9,176 nt of DNA from Phycisphaerales bacterium (lineage in GTDB: Bacteria; Planctomycetota; Phycisphaerae; Sedimentisphaerales; Anaerohalosphaeraceae). Position 1 is the stretch's first letter, and the number at the start of each line of letters is the position of its first letter. Made by a program: the position numbers and the translations under genes. Shown here piece after piece: positions 1-6,054 of the stretch. Location: contig DSDH01000528.1 in assembly GCA_011055475.1 (NCBI GenBank), positions 1 to 9,176 on the forward strand. The letters run 5' to 3'. The notes below the pieces were generated by a model. It saw only the letters and a list, made by a program, of their open reading frames with translations, made no database searches and was not told where the DNA came from.

Positions 1-75
1 CCGGAGAATTACCTGGGGCTGCTTCATCTGGTCTGTGCAACCATCACATTTCGTTGTGCAGGGTTATTCGGATAG
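1..75 (+). CDS. Transposase C-terminus (IS5-like), partial
   Basis: The first reading frame is open from the window edge for 24 codons and stops with TAG at 73-75. The peptide contains ENYLGLLHLVCATI, followed by FRCAGLFG at the end. A hydrophobic YLGLLHLVCATI helix just before the stop resembles the C-terminus of IS5/IS4-type DDE transposases. The stop codon lies inside the presumed terminal inverted repeat, as is common in compact insertion sequences. The catalytic DDE residues lie outside the window, so activity cannot be judged. This is recognition from a short fragment; it could be chance coding, but the match of peptide and repeat together makes an IS end likely. Confidence 0.5.
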   Translation, partial: PENYLGLLHLVCATITFRCAGLFG

Positions 76-82
76 GCTCTAA
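1..82 (+). mobile_element. Right end of an IS5-like insertion sequence, partial
   Basis: The transposase tail at 1-75 is followed at once by TTCGGATAGGCTCTAA (67-82). Read from outside inwards this is TTAGAGCCTATCCGAA, a GAGCCT(A/G)TCC type end typical of IS5-family (IS427-like) elements. The outer boundary is put at about base 80-82; a TA or TNA target duplication could include the last bases. The left end is outside the window, so the repeat pair and target duplication cannot be confirmed. Bases 83-164, between the element and the last glycosyltransferase codon, contain nothing I recognise. Confidence 0.5.
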
Positions 83-164
83 GGGGTCCTCTGGTTCTCC
101 GTTCTCCTTTCGAACAACGGGCGGCACCTGTTTTTCCGCAGGCAGGTCAGGTCTGCGTTGCGGA

Positions 165-962
165 TCAGCGTGCGACCACCCGTCCGGCCGGGTCAGCCGT
201 CGCGGCCATAAGGACTTGTCGCATCCGGTCGAGCGTGGCCGCGGCCGTTTCGGGCGCTACCTGCCCGGCGGGCCCGGCCAGTCGTGCAAAGGCCTGTCCC
301 GTGAGCCATTTCTCGCCGAAGTACAGCATATCCTGCACCTTGCGCGCCTCCAGGGCCGGATTGGCGTGTCTGCTGGACATGCCCTGCTCGTGCACCCCCC
401 GCGCCGCGGCCACGACCCATACCTGCCAGCCCCGCAGCCGCGCGGTAAAGCAGTAGTCGCTGTCGCTGCCGATGAACACGTAATTCTCGTCGAGCAGACC
501 GATCCTTTGGATCATGTCCCGCCGCAGCATCAGGCACGCCCCATCGGTCCAGGGCGCCTCGGTATCCTGATTGAACTGCGCCAACGGACCGTGTCGCCAG
601 GCCCCCGCCGGAAAGGCTGCCAGGCCCCCGCCGGAAACGACGTAACGTGGATTCGACCGGTGCAGGTGCAGCGGCGCGGCGATACCACACCGCGGCCGAC
701 GGTCCATGCACTGCACCAGATGCTCGACCGCGTCCGGCCGCAGGTACATGTCCTGGTTGAGCACCATCACGTAGGGCACCGCGTCGGACCGATCCAGGTA
801 GCGGCAGAGCCCCTCGTTGACCGCGGCCGTGAAGAAGACGTTGTCGTGGGTGTTGTCGCGGACGAAGGCCTCCACCTCAACGGTCTGGCGACGCAGATGG
901 GCCAGGCATCGATCCAACTGATCCCGCCGCTTGTAGAATGGGATGATGACCGGAATTCTCAT
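165..962 (-). CDS. Glycosyltransferase family 2 (rhamnosyltransferase-like)
   Basis: This 265-residue protein is a GT-A fold inverting glycosyltransferase that would move a sugar from a nucleotide donor onto a glycan or protein acceptor in the cytoplasm. It starts with the GT2 strand MRIPVIIPFYKRRDQL (1-16). The metal/donor site is probably NQDMYL (69-74), a DxD-like element in the usual place. GACLMLRRDM (141-150) and LLDENYVFIGSDSDYC (156-171) are the conserved acceptor-side segments of WbbL-type GT2 enzymes. No membrane segment is seen. I chose ATG at 962 because it overlaps the upstream stop as ATGA and because the GT2 fold begins there; an in-frame ATG at 1091 would add 43 residues unlike GT2. 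It is the last gene of the cassette. Donor and acceptor cannot be told from sequence. Confidence 0.9.
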   Translation of the reverse strand: MRIPVIIPFYKRRDQLDRCLAHLRRQTVEVEAFVRDNTHDNVFFTAAVNEGLCRYLDRSDAVPYVMVLNQDMYLRPDAVEHLVQCMDRRPRCGIAAPLHLHRSNPRYVVSGGGLAAFPAGAWRHGPLAQFNQDTEAPWTDGACLMLRRDMIQRIGLLDENYVFIGSDSDYCFTARLRGWQVWVVAAARGVHEQGMSSRHANPALEARKVQDMLYFGEKWLTGQAFARLAGPAGQVAPETAAATLDRMRQVLMAATADPAGRVVAR

Positions 963-2824
963 GCGTCGGACCCTTCCGCCGCTGCGCGTTGCTCTGAAAC
1001 GGCCTGTTGGAGTCGCCGTGCCATTGCCGAGAAGACCTCCGGCCAGCGGCCGCGCTTGGGCTGTCGGAATAGTCGCATCGTCGGGTACCACGGGCTGTCA
1101 TCGCGATTCAGCATCCACCGCCAGTCCGGGGCGAAGGGCAGCGCCAGCCAGACGGGCCGGCCCAGCGCCCCGGCCAGGTGGGCCGCCGCCGTGTCCACGC
1201 TGACCACCAGGTCCAGGTGCATCATCACCGCGGCCGTCTCGGCAAAGTCATTTAGCGACTCGGACACGTCCTCGACCGGCAGATGACGTCGAAGCTGCTC
1301 AAGCTGTGCCGCGGCCGGGCCTTTTTGCAGGCTCCAGAAGCAGACGCCGTCCACAGGGCCCAGCGCCGCCAGGAGCTCGGCGTCGCACGAGCGGTTGCGG
1401 TCGTTGCCGTGCCTGGGATTTCCCGCCCAGATGAGCCCGACGTGGAATCGGTGCGGATCGAAACGCTCCTGCCAGCGACGCACGAGAGGCTTGGGGGCCC
1501 GCAGATAGGGGATGTTTCGCGGGATCATCGCCTCGGTCGTCCCCAGCAGCGCCGGCAGGTCCATCACGGAGGCATGGAGATCGTATGGCTCATCCGGCGG
1601 ACGCTCCTCGGCGAACGGCACACACCGATCAGGCCCCTCAAGACTGGAGGCCAGGCGAAGCAATCCGGCAGGTACTTCCAGCACGACCTGTCCACCCAGA
1701 GCCTTGACCTGCGGCAGGAAGCGGAGGAACTGGATCGCATCGCCGAATCCCTGCTCGCAGTGCAGCAACAGCGTTTTGCCGTCGAACGGCGAGCCGTCCC
1801 ACCGCGGGCCGCGCAGGCGGTGCGGATACGTGTCGATCGGCACCTCGGGGTGGCGCCTCCAATGATGCAGGGCAAAACCCTCGCGGAGGCGCCCGGCCAG
1901 CAACAGCGCCAGCGACAAGTTCCACCAGGTGGTGCTGTAGTCCGGCCGCAGCAGCAGGGCCCGGCGGTAGTGGGCGATCGCCGTCGGCAGATCGCCTTCC
2001 TCCTTCAAGGCATCGGCGATGTTGCGGGCCGCTTCGGGCAACCGGTCGTTGAGTCGCAGGGCCTGCCGGTAGGCCTCGAGCGCTTCAGCGTGTTGCCCGG
2101 CCTGTTGCAGGGCCAGCCCCAGGTTGTTGAAGTACTCCGCCCCTTGGGGGTCGCACTGCGTGGCTTTACGATAGGCCTCAATCGCCTCGTCGATCTGCCC
2201 GGCGTCCTGCAGCGCGATCGCCAGGTTGTTCCAACACTCGGCCCAGTTGGGCCGAAGGCTCAGGGCCTTGTGATAGCGTGCAACCGCCTCTCCTGTGCGG
2301 CCGGCCCGCCGCAGGGCGTTGGCCAGGTGAAGCCAGGTTCGGTTCGCGGCGCCATCAAGGAGCAGGGCCTTGCGATAGGCATCAATCGCCTCATCCGGGC
2401 GATTCAGCGCCTCCAGCGAGACGCCAAGATGATCGTAGGTATCCGGATCATCGGGCGCCAGTTCAAGGGCCCGCCGGTAGTATTCGATCGCGCAGCCGTG
2501 CTCGCCCTTTTCGGCCCAGAGCAACCCGAGGCTTTGATGGGCCAGGGGTGTTTGCGGTTCGTGCGCCAGCACCCGCTCGTGCCACTGGATCGCCTCATCC
2601 ATATGCCCCTGGCACTGAAGCAGGCACGCCTTGGTCAACATCGCCCGTCCGTCACCCGCATCTTGTTGGAGAGCGTGGTCACACGCGGCCATCGCCTCTT
2701 GCGAACGGCCCTGCCTCTGCAAGGCCAACGCCCGGTCCACCCAGCCGATTTGCCCCGCAACAGCCGGCCGTGATTCCGTGCATCCCGGCCCGGCGGCCAT
2801 TTCGACAGAGGAGATCTCCTGCAT
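959..2824 (-). CDS. TPR protein with GT9/OGT-like glycosyltransferase domain
   Basis: This 621-residue protein joins a protein-binding TPR array to a glycosyltransferase-like domain. Eight 34-residue TPR units run from residue 25 to 296, each with the usual A/G, Y and ALxLxP positions, and a ninth partial unit follows to about 323. The C-terminal part has HCEQGFGDAIQFLRF (355-369) and SVDTAAAHLAGALG (542-555), the two nucleotide-sugar-site motifs of the GT9/heptosyltransferase-related domain found in bacterial TPR glycosyltransferases. TPRs in such proteins and in O-GlcNAc transferase hold the protein acceptor, so protein glycosylation is a reasonable inference. It starts 11 bp after the GT17 stop and its own stop overlaps the GT2 start. 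A second ATG eight codons in (2800) has a GGAG upstream and is a possible alternative start. No signal peptide is seen. Confidence 0.9.
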   Translation of the reverse strand: MQEISSVEMAAGPGCTESRPAVAGQIGWVDRALALQRQGRSQEAMAACDHALQQDAGDGRAMLTKACLLQCQGHMDEAIQWHERVLAHEPQTPLAHQSLGLLWAEKGEHGCAIEYYRRALELAPDDPDTYDHLGVSLEALNRPDEAIDAYRKALLLDGAANRTWLHLANALRRAGRTGEAVARYHKALSLRPNWAECWNNLAIALQDAGQIDEAIEAYRKATQCDPQGAEYFNNLGLALQQAGQHAEALEAYRQALRLNDRLPEAARNIADALKEEGDLPTAIAHYRRALLLRPDYSTTWWNLSLALLLAGRLREGFALHHWRRHPEVPIDTYPHRLRGPRWDGSPFDGKTLLLHCEQGFGDAIQFLRFLPQVKALGGQVVLEVPAGLLRLASSLEGPDRCVPFAEERPPDEPYDLHASVMDLPALLGTTEAMIPRNIPYLRAPKPLVRRWQERFDPHRFHVGLIWAGNPRHGNDRNRSCDAELLAALGPVDGVCFWSLQKGPAAAQLEQLRRHLPVEDVSESLNDFAETAAVMMHLDLVVSVDTAAAHLAGALGRPVWLALPFAPDWRWMLNRDDSPWYPTMRLFRQPKRGRWPEVFSAMARRLQQAVSEQRAAAEGSDA

Positions 2825-2835
2825 CGGTCGAGCCC

Positions 2836-3672
2836 CTACACGCCTGATCCGATGGGTTGCGCCTCAGCCGACGAAGGGGTATTCGGCTGAGGTGTCACGC
2901 CGCCGACGGGCTTTATCAGGTGGGCAAAACGCGTGGCGTTCTCGCGGAGGTATCGCGGAAAGCGATCATCCAGGGGAACGATGCGGTACTCGCAGCCGAT
3001 GCGGAAGAACAGATCGCGGGTCTCGGCCAGGCAGGCGGCCAGGTGCTCGGCGTCGTTGAACATCGGCCGGTTGCACTCGGTATGGGCGAAGGCCGCCAGC
3101 TTGTCCTGGATGGCCTTGACGCCGCCGGTATAGCTGAAGTGCCATCCGCCGCGGCTGACCATGCGACGGCGGAGGCCGCGGTAGTACTGCAAATCGCGTG
3201 TGACGTGCCGCAGGAACCGCCCGGGGAACATCGTCGTGCCCACGATATAGCTGCCCAGACAGTTGACGAAGTAGTAGCTTTCCTGCTGAACCAGGCTTTT
3301 GATGCCCGGGGTGTGGGCCTGCTCGGCCACGACCGAGGCCCGGGGGATCTCGTCCGCATCCGACAGGAGGATCACGTCGTCGTCGCGGCACTCGGCCAGC
3401 CCCAGGACCAGCCGCTGCCGCAGGTACCGCTCCATGGCCCACGGATCGCCCGTGTCCACGTCGTCGTAACACCGCATCTCGATATGAATGATGCGGTCCA
3501 GGAACGGGGCGAATCGGCGGCGATTCTCGCGGAAGAACAGGGGCTTGGGCCGGTTGGTGAAGGTGCGGTCGGCCTCGAGCAGGACGAACCGGTCGACCAC
3601 GTCGGCCAGCTCGGCCAAGCGAATCTCCAGCAGCTCCAACTCGTTATAGAACAAGAACGTATCGTAAATCAT
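2836..3672 (-). CDS. Glycosyltransferase family 17 (MGAT3-like)
   Basis: This 278-residue protein belongs to GT17, the family of beta-1,4-mannosyl-glycoprotein beta-1,4-N-acetylglucosaminyltransferase, which has many bacterial members of unknown acceptor. Visible hallmarks are the N-terminal IYDTFLFYNELELLEIRL (2-19), the DxD-type metal/donor site ILLSDADEIP (101-110), and GWHFSYTGGVKAIQDKLAAF (176-195), which parallels the GWH(C)SYCGG..I..K segment of eukaryotic enzymes. There is no signal peptide or transmembrane helix, unlike the Golgi enzymes, so it probably acts in the cytoplasm. The last 25 residues are proline- and serine-rich. It is the first gene of the three-gene cassette, beginning 111 bp after the mgtC-like gene; I see no convincing promoter in that gap. 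The GlcNAc donor is inferred from the family only. Confidence 0.88.
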   Translation of the reverse strand: MIYDTFLFYNELELLEIRLAELADVVDRFVLLEADRTFTNRPKPLFFRENRRRFAPFLDRIIHIEMRCYDDVDTGDPWAMERYLRQRLVLGLAECRDDDVILLSDADEIPRASVVAEQAHTPGIKSLVQQESYYFVNCLGSYIVGTTMFPGRFLRHVTRDLQYYRGLRRRMVSRGGWHFSYTGGVKAIQDKLAAFAHTECNRPMFNDAEHLAACLAETRDLFFRIGCEYRIVPLDDRFPRYLRENATRFAHLIKPVGGVTPQPNTPSSAEAQPIGSGV

Positions 3673-3783
3673 GGCTCGGTCCCTACTAAAGGCATCGGTT
3701 ATCGGCCCGAAGGAGCTTCAAAAAGAGACGATGAACCCGATGGTAAGGCCACGGGGCCCCGGTGGTGTACCCTGCATCCCGTG

Positions 3784-4314
3784 CTATGGACCGGACGGAG
3801 GAGCCGGAGGTGGGTTCTGATCATCTGGGGTGCGACGCTGCGGAACGTCACCGGCACGCTGGTTTTTGTGGCGGATTCGACGGGTCAGGGGAAGCAATCC
3901 GAACAGGACGGCCAGCGCCAGACCCGTCACCGTCGTGGCGGTCACGTACATCTGCACCCCACAGGCGACGCCGATGCTGGTAACAAGCCAGATGCTGGCC
4001 GCCGTCGTCATGCCGTGCACCCCGCTGCCGGCCTGGATCAGGGCGCCGGCGCCGAGGAACCCTACGCCCGTGACGATGCCCGCGACGATGCGGGTCGCGG
4101 CGTCGGGATTCCCCTGGGCCAGGTGCTGCGAGATGATCGTAAAGGCGCACGCGCCCAGGCAGATGATGATGTTCGTCCGCAGGCCGGCGGGCTTGCCGCC
4201 CAGCTCGCGCTCGAAGCCGATCGCCCCGCCCAGAACCAGAGCGACGACCAAGGAAATGATCTCATCGAAACCGACCATGTCGGTTGCCGCCAGCATGTTG
4301 ACCGAATGCAGCAT
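3784..4314 (-). CDS. MgtC/SapB family membrane protein
   Basis: This 176-residue inner-membrane protein matches the N-terminal domain of MgtC/SapB: FDEIISLVVALVLGGAIGFE (16-35), then RELGGKPAGLRTNIIICLGA (36-55), and RIVAGIVTGVGFLGAGALI (75-93) with the following GMTTAASIWL. About four to five hydrophobic helices cover residues 14-145. The C-terminal ACT-like domain of Salmonella MgtC is missing; instead there is a basic, proline-rich tail (145-176). MgtC proteins modulate magnesium stress and F-ATPase activity in pathogens, but most environmental homologues have no known role. It begins 31 bp after the kinase stop and is probably cotranscribed with it. In-frame ATGs at codons 7 and 13 are alternative starts because no strong ribosome site precedes 4314. 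Confidence 0.9.
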   Translation of the reverse strand: MLHSVNMLAATDMVGFDEIISLVVALVLGGAIGFERELGGKPAGLRTNIIICLGACAFTIISQHLAQGNPDAATRIVAGIVTGVGFLGAGALIQAGSGVHGMTTAASIWLVTSIGVACGVQMYVTATTVTGLALAVLFGLLPLTRRIRHKNQRAGDVPQRRTPDDQNPPPAPPSGP

Positions 4315-4345
4315 ATCGCGTTCCCGTTCAGCATCAAACGGTGGA

Positions 4346-5299
4346 TCATCGGATGGAACGAACCCGTACAGGGATCATATCGGCCAAATCCGCCCAGGAC
4401 TTGTCCTGCGACCATCCCCAGGCGTGTGCCGAGCCGACCGCCACGGCCTGAGCCAGGGCCTGCTCCATCGTCCTGCCCGCCGCGAGCGCATCCAACAGCC
4501 CCGCCAATAGGAAATCCCCGCAGCCGACGGTGCCGGCTGTGGGCCGGTCGGTTCGGGCAGGCTCGGCCGACCAGGTGCCGGCAGGCGTAACGGCCACGGC
4601 TCCCCGGGCCCCACGGCTGACGACGATGATCTCGACGCGATCGGTCAGCGGGCCCACGGCAGCGGCGATCGCCTCGACCCGGTCCTCCACGGATCGATGC
4701 AATAATTCGCCTAGCTCAGCGAGGTTGGGCTTGATAACCCATACGGGTCCGGCGGCTAGAATCCGCTCCATCGCAGCGCCGGACGTGTCCACGGCCAGCC
4801 GCGCGCCGGCCTGTCGACAGGCATCCAGGCACGCCAGACAAGCGTCCAGCCGGGCATCGACGGGCATGGACCCGGCAAAAACACACACGCACTGATCGTC
4901 GACAAGCCCGGTCAGATCATCGCGAAGACGCAGCAGGTTTGCCTCCGTGGCAAGCCCGTTTCGCGCCCGCAGGTGCATCTCACGACCCCTTTTGGCGTCG
5001 ATGACGGTCACATTCTGCCGCGTAGCCCCGGGCACCACGGTCATCCGCACCTCGATCGGGCCGAGCCAGCCCGCGACGCCCTGGGTCATTTGCCGGTAGT
5101 CATCCGACCCCCACAGGCCCGCGGCCACACTTGACCGACCCAGCCAACCCAGCGCACGGCAGATATTCAGGGCTTTGCCCGCGGGCAGCACGGTTTGGCC
5201 GGTTAGCGCGGCGTGTCGGTCCCAGTCCAGGTCCTCGCCGAAACAGCGAATGTCCCACGCGGGGGCGATTCCCACCGTGATGATCCGGTCGATTGGCAT
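4346..5299 (-). CDS. PfkB-family carbohydrate kinase, 1-phosphofructokinase-like
   Basis: This 317-residue protein is a PfkB/ribokinase-fold kinase closest in layout to FruK/LacC (1-phosphofructokinase and tagatose-6-phosphate kinase, about 310 residues). It has IITVGIAPAWD (6-16), comparable to the ITVTLNPALD start of FruK; AGKALNICRALGWLG (40-54), the first PfkB signature; KPNLAEL (190-196), the 1-PFK/LacC type; and GTVGCGDFLLAG (256-267) with catalytic Asp262 and the anion-hole glycines. The first signature is unusual: the common GGKG is AGKA, and the DTxGAGD motif reads GTVGCGD. These changes keep the lysine and catalytic Asp but may alter sugar specificity. I start at ATG 5299 because the fold begins there; an ATG at 5359 would add 20 arginine-rich residues that run through a hairpin. 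No PTS or fru genes are nearby, so the substrate is unproven. Confidence 0.88.
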   Translation of the reverse strand: MPIDRIITVGIAPAWDIRCFGEDLDWDRHAALTGQTVLPAGKALNICRALGWLGRSSVAAGLWGSDDYRQMTQGVAGWLGPIEVRMTVVPGATRQNVTVIDAKRGREMHLRARNGLATEANLLRLRDDLTGLVDDQCVCVFAGSMPVDARLDACLACLDACRQAGARLAVDTSGAAMERILAAGPVWVIKPNLAELGELLHRSVEDRVEAIAAAVGPLTDRVEIIVVSRGARGAVAVTPAGTWSAEPARTDRPTAGTVGCGDFLLAGLLDALAAGRTMEQALAQAVAVGSAHAWGWSQDKSWADLADMIPVRVRSIR

Positions 5300-5320
5300 G
5301 CTCTGATCCCATCCCCGTCG

Positions 5321-5338
5321 CCGCCTCTCGTGAGGCGG
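5321..5338 (-). other. Seven-bp hairpin in the kinase leader
   Basis: CCGCCTC (5321-5327) and GAGGCGG (5332-5338) pair perfectly around the loop TCGT. It lies 22 bp before the kinase ATG and would be in its mRNA leader. There is no T-run after it on either strand, so it is not an intrinsic terminator of standard form; it could affect translation or mRNA stability. Confidence 0.4.
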
Positions 5339-5345
5339 TCGCCCG

Positions 5346-5372
5346 TCACGTCTCCACAAACCCTTTTTTCAT
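5346..5372 (-). CDS. Possible 8-codon leader peptide upstream of the kinase
   Basis: On the minus strand ATG (5372-5370) opens a frame reading MKKGFVET and stopping at TGA (5348-5346). ACAAGG stands four bases before the ATG and could serve as a ribosome site. The stop is 7 bp before the hairpin at 5338-5321, the arrangement of a translated leader followed by a structure. The peptide has no run of a regulatory amino acid. Such a short frame can easily occur by chance, so this is a weak call. Confidence 0.18.
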   Translation of the reverse strand: MKKGFVET

Positions 5373-5452
5373 AAAGCCTTGTGTGAAACCACAGAGCGAA
5401 GATGACCATTCATCATATCCGCGGCACGGCGGGGAGGAAGATTTTTTCGCGT

Positions 5453-5464
5453 TTTCTCGAGAAA
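5453..5464. promoter_or_regulatory. Perfect 12-bp palindrome TTTCTCGAGAAA
   Basis: TTTCTCGAGAAA reads the same on both strands. It ends 4 bp upstream of the -35 hexamer of the Rrf2 gene, a position typical for an activator or a second regulator site. No second copy is seen in the window. Confidence 0.3.
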
Positions 5465-5468
5465 CTTC

Positions 5469-5497
5469 TGGACAGAATGCCGGCCCGCCTATATCAT
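5469..5497 (+). promoter_or_regulatory. Sigma70-type promoter of the Rrf2 gene
   Basis: TGGACA (5469-5474) is five of six to the -35 consensus, the spacer is exactly 17 bp (5475-5491), and TATCAT (5492-5497) is five of six to the -10 consensus. Transcription should begin near 5504, giving a leader of about 26 nt. The candidate operator begins at the base after the -10 box and covers the expected start, which fits repression by the product. Confidence 0.6.
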
Positions 5498-5522
5498 TAT
5501 TCCGATTGGTTCAATGAGGTAT
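5498..5522 (+). promoter_or_regulatory. Candidate Rrf2/CymR-like operator, copy 1
   Basis: The element starts TATTCCGATTGGTT (5498-5511) and ends GTAT (5519-5522). It matches the element at 6020-6044 on the opposite strand at 18 of 25 positions, including 12 of 14 in the core. CC(G)AT(T)GG within it is partly palindromic, as expected for a dimeric winged-helix protein. It overlaps the predicted transcription start of the Rrf2 gene, so the simplest reading is autorepression. Confidence 0.55.
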
Positions 5523-5529
5523 TAATAGG

Positions 5530-5994
5530 ATGCCATCTGACGGGTCATTTTGGAAGCTGTCGCGAAAGTGCCGTTACGCCCTGCGGGCCTTGTTCGAGCT
5601 TGCTTGGCGTGGCAGCGCCGAGCCGGTGTCCGTCCAGACAATCGCCACGGCCCAGGACGTGCCGGCGCGGTTTCTCGAGGTCATCCTCAACGAGCTCAAA
5701 CGTTCCGGCCTGGTCGAATCGCGTCGCGGCAGCGATGGCGGGTACCTGCTGAGTGGCCGCCCGGACGAGGTGACCGTAGGGCAGGTTCTGCGTGTGCTGG
5801 GCGTGGCGGCCAGCCAGCAATCACCCCGCCGCGCGGGGCGGACGGGTTACGTGCGGGGCGACGAGGCGCTGGCTCTTCTGCAAGCGCGGGTGGACCAGGC
5901 GATTTCCGAGGTCTGCGACGGCACGAGCTTCTTGGAGCTTGTCGCCGAGGAACGGCGGCTGGCCGGACAGTACGTGCCGGAATACGTGATATAG
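5530..5994 (+). CDS. Rrf2-family regulator without Fe-S cysteines (CymR-like)
   Basis: This 154-residue protein is an Rrf2 winged-helix regulator: LSRKCRYALRALFELA (10-25) is the family's first helix, ATAQDVPARFLEVILNELKR (39-58) the recognition helices, and SRRGSDGGYLL (64-74) the wing. IscR-type cluster ligands should lie at about 90-105, but that stretch (GVAASQQSPRRAGRTGYV) has no cysteine; only Cys14 and Cys129 occur. In this it resembles CymR, the cysteine-metabolism repressor of Firmicutes, which also lacks a cluster and senses through the cysteine synthase complex. Location directly before APS and sulfite reductase genes supports control of sulfur assimilation, though NsrR-like or other Rrf2 roles are not excluded. 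GAGG at 5516-5519, ten bases before ATG, is the ribosome site; it lies inside the candidate operator. Confidence 0.9.
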   Translation: MPSDGSFWKLSRKCRYALRALFELAWRGSAEPVSVQTIATAQDVPARFLEVILNELKRSGLVESRRGSDGGYLLSGRPDEVTVGQVLRVLGVAASQQSPRRAGRTGYVRGDEALALLQARVDQAISEVCDGTSFLELVAEERRLAGQYVPEYVI

Positions 5995-6019
5995 GAAGGG
6001 GTCTATTTTTTTTGGCCAT

Positions 6020-6044
6020 ATACACTAGTCAACGAATGGGAATA
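6020..6044 (-). promoter_or_regulatory. Candidate Rrf2/CymR-like operator, copy 2
   Basis: On the minus strand the element reads TATTCCCATTCGTT (6044-6031) and GTAT at the same offset (6023-6020). It lies in the 60-bp gap after the Rrf2 gene and ends one base before the GAAGGA ribosome site of the DUF2061 gene. ATATACAC at 6018-6025 could be a -10 region overlapping it, but no good -35 is seen, so an internal promoter here is uncertain. Confidence 0.5.
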
Positions 6045-6054
6045 GAAGGATAAC

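Noticed and set aside
1..27. Minus-strand ATG at 27 with nine open codons to the window edge
   Set aside because: The plus strand here reads a convincing transposase tail, and there is no ribosome site before this ATG.
54..1286. Long plus-strand frame of 410 codons opposite the GT2 and TPR genes
   Set aside because: It is antisense to clearly recognisable protein families, is arginine/proline-rich, and begins within the IS end. High GC makes such shadow frames common.
1283..2773. Plus-strand frame of 496 codons opposite the TPR array
   Set aside because: The repeating pattern in its translation mirrors the 34-residue TPR periodicity on the other strand; no family is recognisable.
3749..3765. 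CCACGGGGCCCCGGTGG dyad between mgtC and GT17 as an intrinsic terminator
   Set aside because: No T-run follows directly on the minus strand; the nearest T5 is about 27 bases further on. GC-rich dyads like this occur by chance.
2857..4590. Plus-strand frame of 577 codons over GT17, mgtC and kinase genes
   Set aside because: It crosses three real genes on the opposite strand and the gaps between them; the minus-strand genes have conserved motifs while this has none.
6006..6013. Run of eight T after the Rrf2 gene as a terminator
   Set aside because: No stem precedes it, and the downstream genes appear to belong to the same functional unit.
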